From the NCBI RefSeq assembly GCF_024213665.1, contig NZ_JANAVP010000011.1, forward strand, positions 124,001 through 188,000: 64,000 bases of DNA. The letters are read 5' to 3'. Source of the DNA: Streptomyces sp. A3M-1-3. GTDB taxonomy: Bacteria; Actinomycetota; Actinomycetes; Streptomycetales; Streptomycetaceae. This document shows, in pieces, positions 16,890-25,701 of the stretch (the first letter of the stretch is position 1; each line of letters opens with the position of its first letter). Below the pieces are notes generated by a model that searched no databases, was not told the origin of the DNA, and saw nothing but the letters and a program-made list of their open reading frames with translations. The translations under genes and the position numbers were made by a program.

Positions 16890-17765
16890 ATGTCTGTGCA
16901 TGCCACTCCCCCTTTCCCTCCCTCTCCCCCTCCACGCTGGGCCGAGGCGTTCCCGTCGGTCGACCCCCGGCGGACCGCCCGCACCGTCCACCACCTCGAC
17001 TGCGCGTCCCTCTGCCCGCCGGGCAGCGCACCGCTCGTCGGCCACTGTCTGCTCGTCGAGGCCGGCAGCGGACTCGTCCTCGTCGACACGGGCCTCGGGG
17101 CGGCGGACGTCTCCGACCCGAGCCGTCTCGGCCGGCTCTTCCGGGCCACCATGCGGCCCCGGCTGGATCTGTCCCGTACAGCAGTGCACCAGATCCGGAA
17201 CCTGGGGTACAACCCGCGCGACGTACGAGACATCGTTGTCACGCATCTCGACCTCGACCACGCCGGCGGCCTGGCCGACTTCCCCGAGGCGCGAGTGCAC
17301 GTCATGGCGGACGAGTACCGTGCGGCGATGCGCCGCGAGAGCCGCCTCGAGGCCGGGCGCTACGTCCCGGTGCACTGGGAGCACGGCCCGCAGTGGGTCA
17401 TCCACGACACCGCGGACTCCGACTGGCTGGGCTTCCGCGCGTCCCGCGTCCTGAAGGCCCCGGACATCCTGCTCGTCCCGCTCCCCGGCCACACCCGGGG
17501 TCACTGCGGGGTCGCCGTACAGCAGCCGGACCGCTGGCTGCTGCACGCGGGCGACGCGTACTTCTTCCACGGCGAGGTGGACCTGCGCCGCCCCCGCTGC
17601 CCGCGCCCCACGGCGCTGCACCAGCGCCTGGTCGCGGTGGACCACGAGTCGCGGCTGACGCAGCTGGAACGCCTGCGCGAACTGCGGCGCGCGCAGCCGC
17701 GCCTGGTGCGGATGTTCTCCTCGCACGACGCGTACGAGTTCAGCCGCCTGACGGGCACCGGATGA
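16890..17765 (+). CDS. Metallo-beta-lactamase-fold hydrolase (AHL-lactonase-like)
   Basis: A 291-residue MBL-fold enzyme with the zinc motif HLDLDHAGG, the later metal ligands in PGHTRGH and GDAYF, and a terminal SSHDAYE. This pattern fits the N-acyl-homoserine-lactonase-like subgroup, whose members open lactones or act on related esters. ATG 16890 is preferred because GGAGG sits five bases before it; an upstream GTG (16872) overlapping the previous stop is possible. With the SnoaL-like gene it forms a two-gene unit under a TetR operator, suggesting an inducible pathway against a small lactone or similar ligand. Confidence 0.87.
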   Translation: MSVHATPPFPPSPPPRWAEAFPSVDPRRTARTVHHLDCASLCPPGSAPLVGHCLLVEAGSGLVLVDTGLGAADVSDPSRLGRLFRATMRPRLDLSRTAVHQIRNLGYNPRDVRDIVVTHLDLDHAGGLADFPEARVHVMADEYRAAMRRESRLEAGRYVPVHWEHGPQWVIHDTADSDWLGFRASRVLKAPDILLVPLPGHTRGHCGVAVQQPDRWLLHAGDAYFFHGEVDLRRPRCPRPTALHQRLVAVDHESRLTQLERLRELRRAQPRLVRMFSSHDAYEFSRLTGTG

Positions 17766-18042
17766 ACCCCCGGTCGCGCGGCCCGCTGGCCCGCAGGACC
17801 GTGTCGAGTTCGTACGGCAGCCCGGTCAGCCAGGCGTCCGCCGGCTCCAGCAGGGCGAGGCCGAGCCGGTCCGCGAGCCGGTCCGCCGCCGGCGGCCCGC
17901 CGTACCAGTGCAGGGAACGGGCCGGGTCCGCGGCCGGTGGTGGGGCGGGGAGTACGTCGATCCCCCGCCACGTGGCCGCCTCGCCGAGCAGGACGGCGGT
18001 GCTGGTCCGGGGCAGGGGAAGGAGAAGTGCCGGGCGGGTCAT
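17740..18042 (-). pseudogene. N-terminal remnant of an ATP-grasp-type protein
   Basis: A 100-codon frame overlapping the end of the lactonase-like gene by 26 bases. Its first ~80 residues (LHWYGGPPAADRLADRLGLA, then LLEPADAWLTGLPYEL) resemble the start of Streptomyces ATP-grasp-domain proteins, but the frame then runs out into the neighbouring gene and no ATP-grasp core follows. I read it as a gene truncated at its 3' end, possibly by the rearrangement that placed the lactonase unit here. The family resemblance is from memory of typical sequences and needs a search. Confidence 0.45.
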
Positions 18043-18111
18043 GCCACTGACGCCGGCCGGGCCGCCCGGGGCAGCTGACGCCGGCGGGGCGTCCGGGCGG
18101 GGGCGACGGGG

Positions 18112-18549
18112 TTATCTGGTGCGGGTGGCGCGGTTGAAGTCCGCCGTGTCCGTGGCCAGGGCCCAGATGACGAAGGCGCTGATGCCCATCGAGAACACCG
18201 CCCACACAGGCTGGTACGGCAGGAACATGAACTGGAGCACGATGTTCAGGGCCGCCAGGGCGATGCCCGTGAGCCGGGCCCACTCGGCGCCCTTGAGGAT
18301 GCCCCAGCCGGTGAAGGCCGCCACGATGCCGACGATCAGGTGGATCCAGCCCCAGGCGGTCAGGTCGAAGGAGAAGACGTAGTCGCCGATGCGTGTGTAG
18401 ACGTCGTCCTCGGCGATGCCTGCGATGCCCTCGATGATGCTCATCAGTCCGGTCACCAGCAGCAGGACGCCGGCGAACAGCGTGCCGCCCGCCGCCCAGC
18501 CGCCACCGGTCTTCGGCTTCGGCGTAGTGGGCGCTGTGTTCTGGGTCAT
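18112..18549 (-). CDS. Four-helix membrane protein (DUF7144-like)
   Basis: A 145-residue integral membrane protein with four hydrophobic segments after a short Thr/Pro/Lys-rich cytoplasmic start. The pattern GVLLLVTGLMSIIEG, then an acidic extracellular loop (AEDDVYTRIGDYVFSFDLTAWGW) and WAVFSMGISAFVIWAL, is a conserved Streptomyces family of unknown function. GGAGG lies seven bases ahead of ATG 18549, which rules out the longer open frame. It stands alone between a remnant and a hydrolase gene. Confidence 0.82.
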   Translation of the reverse strand: MTQNTAPTTPKPKTGGGWAAGGTLFAGVLLLVTGLMSIIEGIAGIAEDDVYTRIGDYVFSFDLTAWGWIHLIVGIVAAFTGWGILKGAEWARLTGIALAALNIVLQFMFLPYQPVWAVFSMGISAFVIWALATDTADFNRATRTR

Positions 18550-18620
18550 GGGTGGCCTCCTGGTTATGGGTCTGACTACCTCCCCATAGTGGGCATAACG
18601 GGGCAATGTGGATGGTCTGG

Positions 18621-19436
18621 TTAGGCCGTTCGAGCGACCCCGAGGTGCTCCAGGTAGGCGCGCAGGGCCGCGTTGAAGTCCGCCGGGCGCTCCAGATTCG
18701 GCATGTGGGCCGCGGACTCGATGACCCGGAGCGTCGAGTCCGGGAGCGTCGCGTGCATCGCCTCGGCGTCCGCGACCGGGGTGTACGCGTCGTCGTGGCC
18801 CACCACGACCAGCGCCGGGACCGTGACCCGGGTGAGGAGGTCCCGGTAGTCGGGGCGTTCGGCGCGGCCGCGGAGCGCGGCCGCCGCGCCCTCCGGGTCG
18901 GTGCCGCACATCATGCGGTGCACATGGGCGGCGGTGTCCGGGTCGGCGTCCGGCGCGACCATCTTGTACAGCACCTCATCGGCGTACCCCCGCATCCCCT
19001 CGCGCAGCAGCCGGTCGGCCATCGCCTTGCGCTCGGCCTTGCCGTCCTCGCTCTCGGCGGCCGGGAAGGTGTCGGCCAGGATCAGTCCGCTGATGCGCTC
19101 GGGGAACAGCCGGTAGCACTCCATGACGATCTGGCCGCCCATGGAAAGCCCGCCGAGTACGAACCGCTCGACCCCGAGATGGTCCAGCAGTGCCGCGATG
19201 TCCGAGGCGAAGGCGGACAGCGGCGTCACGCCGGGTTCGACGGCCGATGTGCCGTAGCCGCGCAGGTCGGGGGCGATGACGCGGTGGGTGTCCCCGAAGG
19301 CGGCGAGCTGCGGGGTCCACATCGTGCGGTCGAAGGGGTGGCCGTGGACGAGGACCAGCGGGTCGCCGTTACGGGCGTCCCCGCGGCCGGTGTCGTCATA
19401 GCCGAGGGCGCGGGATCCGATGAGTGCGGAGGGCAT
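18621..19436 (-). CDS. Alpha/beta-fold hydrolase
   Basis: A 271-residue alpha/beta hydrolase. The oxyanion motif is HGHPFD (31-36), the nucleophile Ser98 sits in GLSMGG, the acid is in VGHDDAYTP and the catalytic His in ESAAHMPNLE. It resembles 3-oxoadipate enol-lactonase-like hydrolases. It is divergent from a MocR-type regulator, and the gap contains two identical 12-base boxes, so the hydrolase is the probable target. A TTGCAC-N18-TAGCCT promoter-like pair ends about six bases before the ATG, which would give a nearly leaderless mRNA (inference). Confidence 0.9.
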   Translation of the reverse strand: MPSALIGSRALGYDDTGRGDARNGDPLVLVHGHPFDRTMWTPQLAAFGDTHRVIAPDLRGYGTSAVEPGVTPLSAFASDIAALLDHLGVERFVLGGLSMGGQIVMECYRLFPERISGLILADTFPAAESEDGKAERKAMADRLLREGMRGYADEVLYKMVAPDADPDTAAHVHRMMCGTDPEGAAAALRGRAERPDYRDLLTRVTVPALVVVGHDDAYTPVADAEAMHATLPDSTLRVIESAAHMPNLERPADFNAALRAYLEHLGVARTA

Positions 19437-19461
19437 GCCAGGAGGCTAGGCGCGGTCAACT

Positions 19462-19496
19462 TCTCGGTGCAATAGGATCTTTGCTCTCGGTGCAAT
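19462..19496. promoter_or_regulatory. Direct-repeat boxes for MocR-type regulator
   Basis: TCTCGGTGCAAT occurs at 19462-19473 and again, identically, at 19485-19496, a 23-base spacing (about two helical turns). Direct rather than inverted repeats are typical of MocR/GabR/PdxR sites. A TAGGAT -10-like hexamer lies at 19473-19478 between them. They sit in the 73-base gap between the hydrolase and the regulator, so one regulator could control both. Confidence 0.6.
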
Positions 19497-19509
19497 GAGG
19501 AGGAACGGC

Positions 19510-20877
19510 GTGGAGGAGTACCGGAGGGTCGCCGACGAGGTCGCCGCGGACATCGCCTCCGGCCGGCTGCGGCCCGGCGACCGGCTGCCCACGCAGCGCG
19601 CGTTCGCGCGCAGCCGACGCATCGCCAACTCCACCGCGATCCGGGTGTACGGAGAGCTGGTGCGCCGGGGCCTGGTGGTCGGCGAGGTGGGGCGCGGCAC
19701 GTTCGTCCGCGCGGCTCCCCCGCTGCCCGGCCCCGCCCTCGCGGAGGCGACCGGCGCGGCGCAGGTCAACCTGGAGCTCAACTACCCGGTGGCGGAGGGC
19801 CAGTCGGAACTGATGGCCCGTGGCCTGGAACCGGTCCTGCGCGCGGACGTGTTCACCGGGGCGACCCGGCCCGCCGCCGCGGCCGGCACCCCCGAAGCGC
19901 GGAGTGCGGCGGCCTGGCTGCTGGCCAGGGGCGGCTGGCAGCCGGACGCGGACCGCGTACTGTTCGCGGGCAACGGCCGCCAGGCCATCGCCGCAGCGGT
20001 CGCCTCGCTGGTACCTCCGGGCGGCCGGCTGGGCGTGGAAGCGTTGACGTATCCGCTGGTCAAGGCGATCGCCGAGCGGCTGGGCGTGAGCCTGGTGCCG
20101 ATCGCCGCCGACAGCGAGGGGCTGCGCCCGGACGCGCTCGCCGCCGCCCACCGCCGTGCGCCGCTCGGCGCCGTGTACGTCCAGCCGACGCTGCACAATC
20201 CGCTCTCCGTGACGGCCGGGGAGGGGCGGCGGGCGGAGCTGGCCGCGGTGCTGGACGACGAGGCTCTGTACGCGGTCGAGGACACCACCTGGGCCTTTCT
20301 GGCCCCGGACGCGCCGCCTCCGCTCGCCGCGTACGCGCCCGGCCGCACGGTCCTGGTGGACAGCCTGTCCAAGCGGCTCGCCCCCGGGCTGACCGTCGGC
20401 TTTCTCGTCACCCCCGACGGGCACGCGGGCGAGCACGCCGACGGGCACGCCGACGGGCACGCCGACGGGCAAGCCGATGCGCTCGCGCGGGCGCTGCGTT
20501 CCGGGGCCTGGACCGCCGGGCGGTTCAACCTGGAGGCCGCCACCCGCTGGATCGCCGACGGCACCGTCGCCGCCGTGGTCGAGGCCAAGCGGAAGGACGC
20601 GGCCGCCCGGCACGCGCTGGTGCGGGAACACCTCGCCGGCTTCCGGGTGCGTACCGACGAGCGGGCGTACTACTGCTGGTGGGAGCTGCCCGCGCCGTGG
20701 CGCGCCGAGACCTTCGTCGCCGCGGCGGCCGGGCGGGGGATCGCCGTCACCCCCGGCTCCGCCTTCGCGGTCGGCGCGCACACCGCCCCGGACGCCGTCA
20801 GGATCGGGCTCGCCTCACCGCTCGTGCAGACCCTCGCGTACGCGCTCAGGACGCTCGCCGGGATCGCCCGGCGGTAG
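19510..20877 (+). CDS. MocR/PdxR-type GntR regulator with aminotransferase domain
   Basis: A 455-residue fusion of an N-terminal GntR winged helix (EEYRRVADEVAADI, then RPGDRLPTQRAFARS) and a class I PLP aminotransferase-like domain from about residue 95. The PLP Lys is in VDSLSKRLAPGLTVGF. GTG 19510 is chosen because AGGAGG lies six bases upstream. An odd HADG-type repeat (about 20415-20475, a 12-base DNA repeat) interrupts the aminotransferase domain just after the PLP Lys and is probably a surface loop expansion. The 3' end overlaps the convergent membrane gene by 63 bases. PLP or an amino compound is the likely effector. Confidence 0.9.
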   Translation: MEEYRRVADEVAADIASGRLRPGDRLPTQRAFARSRRIANSTAIRVYGELVRRGLVVGEVGRGTFVRAAPPLPGPALAEATGAAQVNLELNYPVAEGQSELMARGLEPVLRADVFTGATRPAAAAGTPEARSAAAWLLARGGWQPDADRVLFAGNGRQAIAAAVASLVPPGGRLGVEALTYPLVKAIAERLGVSLVPIAADSEGLRPDALAAAHRRAPLGAVYVQPTLHNPLSVTAGEGRRAELAAVLDDEALYAVEDTTWAFLAPDAPPPLAAYAPGRTVLVDSLSKRLAPGLTVGFLVTPDGHAGEHADGHADGHADGQADALARALRSGAWTAGRFNLEAATRWIADGTVAAVVEAKRKDAAARHALVREHLAGFRVRTDERAYYCWWELPAPWRAETFVAAAAGRGIAVTPGSAFAVGAHTAPDAVRIGLASPLVQTLAYALRTLAGIARR

Positions 20878-21804
20878 CGCGCCTTCGCGATGCGCTGCGG
20901 GATGCGCTCCCGTACGCGTTTCGGTACGTTCCGGCACCGGGCCCCCGGGTCGCCCCGTTCGCAGCCGCCCGCCGAGCCACGCGCCGAGCGCCACCGCCAG
21001 GCCCAGGACGAGGATCACCCAGGCCGTCGTACGCAGGAAGCCGGTCAGCGCGTCGTACACCGCGCCGGCCGCCGGGCGGTCCACGTCCGGCGGCAGGTCG
21101 TCGAGCGAGAGCCGGCGGCCGACGACGACGCCGGCCCACAGCAGGGCCGCGCCCAGCGCGAGGCCCAGCCCGGTGGCGGCCGGCGCACGGCGCCGGCGGG
21201 CCGCGACGGCGAGGGCGCCGACCGCGAACAGCAGGGTGAGGACGGGCAGCCAGACTCCGGCGATCTGCAGCACGTGGAAGCCTTTCCGGAATTCGTCGAA
21301 CTGGTCGGACTCCAGGACGGTGATCTCGGCGTGCTCCACGGGAATCCGGTCCGCGAACGGCACGGCGTTCGCGGCCAGTTCCCGCTTGACCTGCTCGATG
21401 ACGGGAGCCAGGTCGATGGTCACCGTATTGCCGGCGCCGCCGCTCAGCACCTGCTCGACGGCGGGGTGGGCGGCGCGGTTGGCCGCGTTCCACGCGGTCC
21501 TGAAGGCGTCGGTGCCGACGAAGGACCGTACGGCCTCGCCCAGATACCTCTCGACGCCGGACCGGAGCGGGTGTGCGCCGATCTCCTTCGCGATCCTCTC
21601 CTTCACGATCGGCTCGTTCAGGATCGTGACGGTGACGCGCTCGGCGACGGCGTGCTGTACGGCGGGGTCGGAGGCCAGAGGAGCCATGGTCTGGACATAG
21701 CGGCCGGTGTCGCCGACCTCCCGATCGGCCCAGACGGCGAGAGCGCTCAGCGGCACCAGGACGGCCACGAGAACGCTCAGTACCGCTGACAGGAGGCTGC
21801 GCAC
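20815..21804 (-). CDS. Membrane protein with large extracytoplasmic domain, unknown function
   Basis: A protein of about 329 residues: one N-terminal membrane helix (VLSVLVAVLVPLSALAVWAD), an external domain of about 150 residues, then three membrane helices and a charged Arg/Gly/Pro tail. The opening, helix-WADREVGDTGRYVQTMAPLA, is common to a conserved Streptomyces membrane family without known function. I place the start at GTG 21804 (GGAGA just upstream) by similarity of that opening; ATG 21888 is an alternative. The 3' end overlaps the convergent MocR gene. Confidence 0.75.
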   Translation of the reverse strand: MRSLLSAVLSVLVAVLVPLSALAVWADREVGDTGRYVQTMAPLASDPAVQHAVAERVTVTILNEPIVKERIAKEIGAHPLRSGVERYLGEAVRSFVGTDAFRTAWNAANRAAHPAVEQVLSGGAGNTVTIDLAPVIEQVKRELAANAVPFADRIPVEHAEITVLESDQFDEFRKGFHVLQIAGVWLPVLTLLFAVGALAVAARRRRAPAATGLGLALGAALLWAGVVVGRRLSLDDLPPDVDRPAAGAVYDALTGFLRTTAWVILVLGLAVALGAWLGGRLRTGRPGGPVPERTETRTGAHPAAHREGALPPGDPGERPERVREGLHER

Positions 21805-21940
21805 ATCTCCAGGGAATGCCGGGGCCGGGCCGGGCGCGAGTGTTGGTGGTGCACGCGGGTGGCGGGCGGCTTGCCCCGAGCGCACCATGAGACCGGGGGT
21901 GGAGCCGGATGACATGGGTCCGGACGAGAGGAGTTCCGTC

Positions 21941-22330
21941 ATGGCACATGCCGCACCCACACCGGGGACTTACCAGCTGGGCGGGTTGAAGACGAGTGCC
22001 TGGGTCGGTCCGCTGCTCTTCGGGGCCCTTTACGGCATCTGGGCGGCCTTCATCGGACGCCAGGCCGGGCCCATCACGGGCTACAACGTCCTGCTCGGCT
22101 TCGTGTCCGGCGTGCTCTTCGCCGGGATCCTGTTCCTGCTCAACCGGATGGGGCCCGGCGTGCTGCCGGAGCTGCGCGGGGTCGCGTACGGAACGTTCGC
22201 GGCGATCGCGATGGGCTTCATGTTCAGCCTCACCGGGGAGACGGTCCTGATGTCCAGCGGGGTCGGGGTGGCGGTGGGCGCGGCGGTGGGGGTCATCGCG
22301 TTCTACCGCTTCCACCAGCACGAACCCTGA
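21941..22330 (+). CDS. Small four-helix membrane protein, unknown function
   Basis: A 129-residue hydrophobic protein with four predicted membrane helices, the first after a 20-residue polar start. AGGAG lies seven bases before ATG 21941. It is divergent from the previous membrane gene. I do not recognise the family; Gly-rich helices such as GVGVAVGAAVGVIAFY and the short C-terminal HQHEP tail are the only notable features. Confidence 0.75.
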   Translation: MAHAAPTPGTYQLGGLKTSAWVGPLLFGALYGIWAAFIGRQAGPITGYNVLLGFVSGVLFAGILFLLNRMGPGVLPELRGVAYGTFAAIAMGFMFSLTGETVLMSSGVGVAVGAAVGVIAFYRFHQHEP

Positions 22331-22335
22331 GCCGC

Positions 22336-22596
22336 CTACTCGCCCAGTCGACCGGACTTACTGGGCGGCCGGATCCAGGGGGCGTCCGGACCCTTTTCCG
22401 CGCCGGTCGCGTACGCCTCGGTGAAGGCCGCCCCGCCCAGGGCGGCCTTCACCGCTGCCCCGATCCGGTCGACGTCACCCCGCTCGGCCGGGGGCAGCGG
22501 TGCGCCCGCCGTCTGCCGGGCCGTGGCCGCAGCGCCCAGCACATCTCCGTACCGCAGGACTGACCCGACCTGACCTGACCTGCACAGATGCACCAT
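22336..22596 (-). pseudogene. C-terminal remnant of a LuxR/AfsR-type regulator
   Basis: About 70 residues match the extreme C-terminus of the large NB-ARC/TPR regulators of Streptomyces (pattern [19 protein letters not shown], then [14 protein letters not shown] and FTEAYATG), which closes with a short A-rich helix pair. Nothing of the NB-ARC or TPR parts is present upstream; the next bases are a short GACCT repeat and a hairpin. I read it as a 3' stub left by deletion, not a real small gene. No convincing start or ribosome site is visible. Confidence 0.5.
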
Positions 22597-22599
22597 GTC

Positions 22600-22632
22600 G
22601 CGCGGCCGCTAGACGGGATCTAGCGGCCGCGC
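22600..22632. terminator. Perfect 14-bp-arm hairpin
   Basis: GCGCGGCCGCTAGA (22600-22613) pairs perfectly with 22619-22632 around the five-base loop CGGGA. It sits 57 bases before the FMN reductase start and beside the regulator remnant. There is no T-tract, as is usual for actinobacterial stem-loop terminators. It could also act as a transcript-end barrier on either strand. Confidence 0.6.
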
Positions 22633-22689
22633 CGCCGTTTCTCGCGCCCAGAGGGTGACCGCACACCGCGAACCCCGAGGAGGCGCCCG

Positions 22690-23253
22690 ATGACCGACAC
22701 CCGTGCTGCGGCCGCGGCTCCGCTGCGCGTCGCGGTGATCATCGGCAGCACCCGCGAGGGCCGCGTCGGCGACAGCGTCGGACGGTGGTTCACCGAGCAG
22801 GCCCGCAAGCGGGACGACCTCGACCTCGCCGTCATCGACCTCGCGGAGTTCGACTTCCCGGAGCGCTATCCGCAAGAGGCGACCGCGCCGATGGCGCGCT
22901 TCGCGGCGGAGGTCGAGGAGGCGGAGGCCTTTGTCGTGGTCACCCCCGAGTACAACCGGAGCTTCCCCGCCTCCCTGAAGCAGGCCATCGACTACGCCTA
23001 CGACGAATGGCAGGCCAAGCCGGTCGGCTTCGTCAGTTACGGCTACGGCTCGCAGGGCCTGTACGCCGTCGAACAACTCCGATGTGTCTTCACCGAATTG
23101 CACACCGTGACGATGCGCAACGGTGTCAGTCTCAATCTGCTGGAAGAGACCGTCGAGGACCGCGGCCGGGCGGTCACCTCGCTGCTCGACCAGCTGGGCT
23201 GGTGGGGCCTCGCGCTGCGCGAGGCCCGCGCCGTACGCCCGTACATCTCGTAG
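22690..23253 (+). CDS. NAD(P)H-dependent FMN reductase
   Basis: A 187-residue flavodoxin-fold reductase of the NADPH-dependent FMN reductase family. The phosphate loop is [10 protein letters not shown] near residue 20 and the isoalloxazine loop TPEYNRSFP near residue 82, both diagnostic. GAGGAGG lies six bases ahead of ATG 22690. It runs directly into the ABC exporter genes (49-base gap) and may be co-transcribed, though a functional link is not evident. A quinone or azo reductase role is equally compatible. Confidence 0.9.
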   Translation: MTDTRAAAAAPLRVAVIIGSTREGRVGDSVGRWFTEQARKRDDLDLAVIDLAEFDFPERYPQEATAPMARFAAEVEEAEAFVVVTPEYNRSFPASLKQAIDYAYDEWQAKPVGFVSYGYGSQGLYAVEQLRCVFTELHTVTMRNGVSLNLLEETVEDRGRAVTSLLDQLGWWGLALREARAVRPYIS

Positions 23254-23302
23254 CAGGCATCTCGTAGAAGCCCTCAGGAGGGGCCCAGAAGGAGCGGAAG
23301 AA

Positions 23303-24304
23303 ATGACCACTGACCTCGCAATCGAGACGGCCGGCCTGGTGAAGGTCTTCGGTGAGAACCGGGCCGTGGACGGCGTCGACCTCGCCGTCCCCACCGGCAC
23401 GGTCTACGGAGTCCTCGGTCCCAACGGGGCCGGCAAGACCACCACCGTCAAGATGCTCGCCACCCTGCTGCGGCCGGACGGCGGTGAGGCGCGTGTGTTC
23501 GGCAAGGACGTGATCAAGGATCCCGACGCGGTACGCAGCAGGGTGAGCCTCACCGGGCAGTACGCCTCGGTCGACGAGGACCTGACCGGTTCGGAGAACC
23601 TGATCCTGCTGGCGCGGCTGCTCGGACACTCCAAGCCGGCGGCCCGCGACCGGTCCGCCCAGCTCCTGGAGGCGTTCGGACTCACGGAGGCCGCCGGACG
23701 CCAGGTGAAGAACTACTCGGGCGGTATGCGGCGCCGGATCGACATCGCCGCGTCCATCCTCAACACCCCTGACCTGCTCTTCCTGGACGAGCCGACCACG
23801 GGACTCGACCCGCGCAGCCGCAACCAGGTGTGGGACATCGTGCGGGCGGTCGTCGCCCAGGGCACGACCGTCATGCTCACCACGCAGTACCTGGACGAGG
23901 CCGACCACCTGGCGTCCCGCATCGCGGTGATCGACCACGGGAAGGTCATCGCCGAGGGCACCAAGGGCGAGCTCAAGGCGTCGGTCGGCTCGGGCGCCGT
24001 ACACCTGCGGCTGCGTGACGCCGCGCAGCGCGCCGACGCCGAACAGGTCCTGGCGGCCGCGCTGAACGCCGTCGTCCAGCTCGACCCGGACCCGCTCGCC
24101 CTGACCGCGCGGGTCAACGGGCACGGCACGGAGCAGGGTGCGGCGGAACAGGCCGCACGGGCGCTGGCCGAACTGGCCCGTTCCGGAATCACCGTCGACA
24201 ACTTCTCGCTGGGGCAGCCCAGCCTGGACGAGGTCTTCCTCGCCCTCACCGACAAGTCCGGCCGCGCACAGGCGTCGGCCGACACGAAGGAGGCAGTGGC
24301 ATGA
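23303..24304 (+). CDS. ABC transporter ATP-binding protein (DrrA-like exporter)
   Basis: A 333-residue ATPase of the daunorubicin-resistance (DrrA) exporter subfamily. Walker A is GPNGAGKTT (39-47), the signature YSGGMRRR, Walker [14 protein letters not shown], and the C-terminal regulatory extension ends in [14 protein letters not shown], typical of DrrA. GGAG precedes ATG 23303. It overlaps the permease start by four bases (ATGA), so the pair is co-translated. Such pairs export hydrophobic drugs; the substrate here is unknown. Confidence 0.93.
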   Translation: MTTDLAIETAGLVKVFGENRAVDGVDLAVPTGTVYGVLGPNGAGKTTTVKMLATLLRPDGGEARVFGKDVIKDPDAVRSRVSLTGQYASVDEDLTGSENLILLARLLGHSKPAARDRSAQLLEAFGLTEAAGRQVKNYSGGMRRRIDIAASILNTPDLLFLDEPTTGLDPRSRNQVWDIVRAVVAQGTTVMLTTQYLDEADHLASRIAVIDHGKVIAEGTKGELKASVGSGAVHLRLRDAAQRADAEQVLAAALNAVVQLDPDPLALTARVNGHGTEQGAAEQAARALAELARSGITVDNFSLGQPSLDEVFLALTDKSGRAQASADTKEAVA

Positions 24305-25155
24305 GCACGGTAGCCACCAAGGAACTGGACGACGTTGCTCTTGCCGCGCCCCGGGCGGAGGACCTGGCGGCCCTGCTGGTGAGCAAGGACCGGCCGGCGC
24401 GGCCGAATGCGCTGTCGACCTCGCTGACATTCGGCTGGCGGGCCGTACTGAAGATCAAGCACGTGCCGGAACAGCTCTTCGATGTCACCGCTTTCCCGAT
24501 CATGATGGTGCTGATGTACACGTACCTCTTCGGAGGCGCGATCGCCGGCTCCCCGGAGGCGTACATCCAGGCACTGCTGCCCGGCATTCTGGTGATGAGC
24601 ATCGTCATGATCACGATGTACACGGGTGTGTCGGTCAACACGGACATCGAGAAGGGCGTCTTCGACCGCTTCCGGACCCTCCCCATCTGGCGGCCCTCGG
24701 TGATGGTCGGCTACCTGCTCGGCGACATGCTCCGCTACACGCTCGCCTCTGCGGTGATGCTGACCGTCGGCCTGATCCTGGGCTTCCGCCCGGACGGCGG
24801 GGTCATCGGAGTCGTCGCCGGAGTCGCCCTGCTGATCGTCTTCTCGTTCGCCTTCTCGTGGGTCTGGACGATGTTCGGACTGCTGCTGCGCAGCGAGAAG
24901 TCGGTGATGGGCGTCAGCATGATGGTGCTGTTCCCGCTGACATTCCTGAGCAACATCTTCGTGGACCCGAAGACGATGCCGGGCTGGCTGCAGGCGTTCG
25001 TCAACAACAGCCCGATCACCCATCTGACCACGGCGGTACGTGAGTTGATGGCCGGCAACTGGCCGGGCACCGAACTCGTCTGGTCGTTCGGCTGGGCCGG
25101 CCTGCTGGTCCTCGTCTTCGGCCCGGTCACGATGCGGCTGTACAACCGCAAGTGA
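24301..25155 (+). CDS. ABC-2 type permease (DrrB-like exporter)
   Basis: A 284-residue ABC-2 permease with six membrane helices after a cytoplasmic start of about 60 residues. It carries the DrrB landmarks [12 protein letters not shown] (coupling region) and [20 protein letters not shown]. It starts inside the last codons of the ATPase gene and is followed 42 bases later by a strong terminator, closing the operon. Together with the ATPase it forms a half-transporter pair exporting an unidentified drug. Confidence 0.93.
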   Translation: MSTVATKELDDVALAAPRAEDLAALLVSKDRPARPNALSTSLTFGWRAVLKIKHVPEQLFDVTAFPIMMVLMYTYLFGGAIAGSPEAYIQALLPGILVMSIVMITMYTGVSVNTDIEKGVFDRFRTLPIWRPSVMVGYLLGDMLRYTLASAVMLTVGLILGFRPDGGVIGVVAGVALLIVFSFAFSWVWTMFGLLLRSEKSVMGVSMMVLFPLTFLSNIFVDPKTMPGWLQAFVNNSPITHLTTAVRELMAGNWPGTELVWSFGWAGLLVLVFGPVTMRLYNRK

Positions 25156-25196
25156 GCGACTGGCCCGTTCAGGCCGCATCGCCCGCCTCATGAGGA

Positions 25197-25231
25197 GCCC
25201 CCTGCCGGCGGCATTGCTGCCGGCAGGGGGC
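25197..25231 (+). terminator. Rho-independent-type terminator of the ABC operon
   Basis: GCCCCCTGCCGGC (25197-25209) pairs perfectly with 25219-25231 around a nine-base loop; TTG follows. It lies 42 bases after the permease stop and faces the convergent secreted-protein gene. Confidence 0.85.
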
Positions 25232-25332
25232 TTGCGTACGCCGTCGGGCCGCTGGGTCTCAGGTGCGCACGTCCCGCAGCGTCAGACCCGGGTCGCCGTC
25301 ATGGGCGCAGGGCAGCTGCGGCATCAGCTCGC

Positions 25333-25701
25333 TCAGCTGCCGGCGGCAGCGGCGGCGGCAGCAGCTGCAGCGCCACCAGCGGCGGCAGCAGCGGCGGCAG
25401 CCGCCGCGCCGCCACCGGAGGCCGCGGCGGCAGCGGCGGCGGCGGCACTGCCCTTGCCCTTGCCCTTGCCCTTGTCCTTGTCCTTGGAGTTGAGGGTGGC
25501 AGCGCCGTCGTGGCCGGAATGGCTGAAGGCAGCGCAGCCGTTCTGAGAGATGACGACGACGTCGCCCGCGCCGACAGTACAGCCGGAGGCGTTCTTGATG
25601 ACGACGACGTCGCTGTTGGCGGCGCTGGCGACCGGAGCCACGGCACCAACCACAGCCGCCGCAGTGAATATGACGGCGGCGAGCTTGCTTGTCTTGCGCA
25701 T
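25333..25701 (-). CDS. Small secreted protein with Lys-Gly linker and poly-alanine tail
   Basis: A 122-residue protein. Residues 1-28 are a signal peptide (MRKTSKLAAVIFTAAAVVGA, cleavage likely after ASA). The mature part starts with about 45 residues with two Cys (GCTVGAGD and SQNGCAAF), probably a disulfide. A KDKDKGKGKGKG linker follows, then three runs of nine or ten alanines separated by SGGG and GG, ending GS. GGAGA lies five bases before ATG 25701. The tail is encoded mainly by GCC/GCT/GCG triplets and is repeat-like. I know no family for it; the architecture suggests a surface or self-associating protein. Confidence 0.75.
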   Translation of the reverse strand: MRKTSKLAAVIFTAAAVVGAVAPVASAANSDVVVIKNASGCTVGAGDVVVISQNGCAAFSHSGHDGAATLNSKDKDKGKGKGKGSAAAAAAAAASGGGAAAAAAAAAAGGAAAAAAAAAAGS

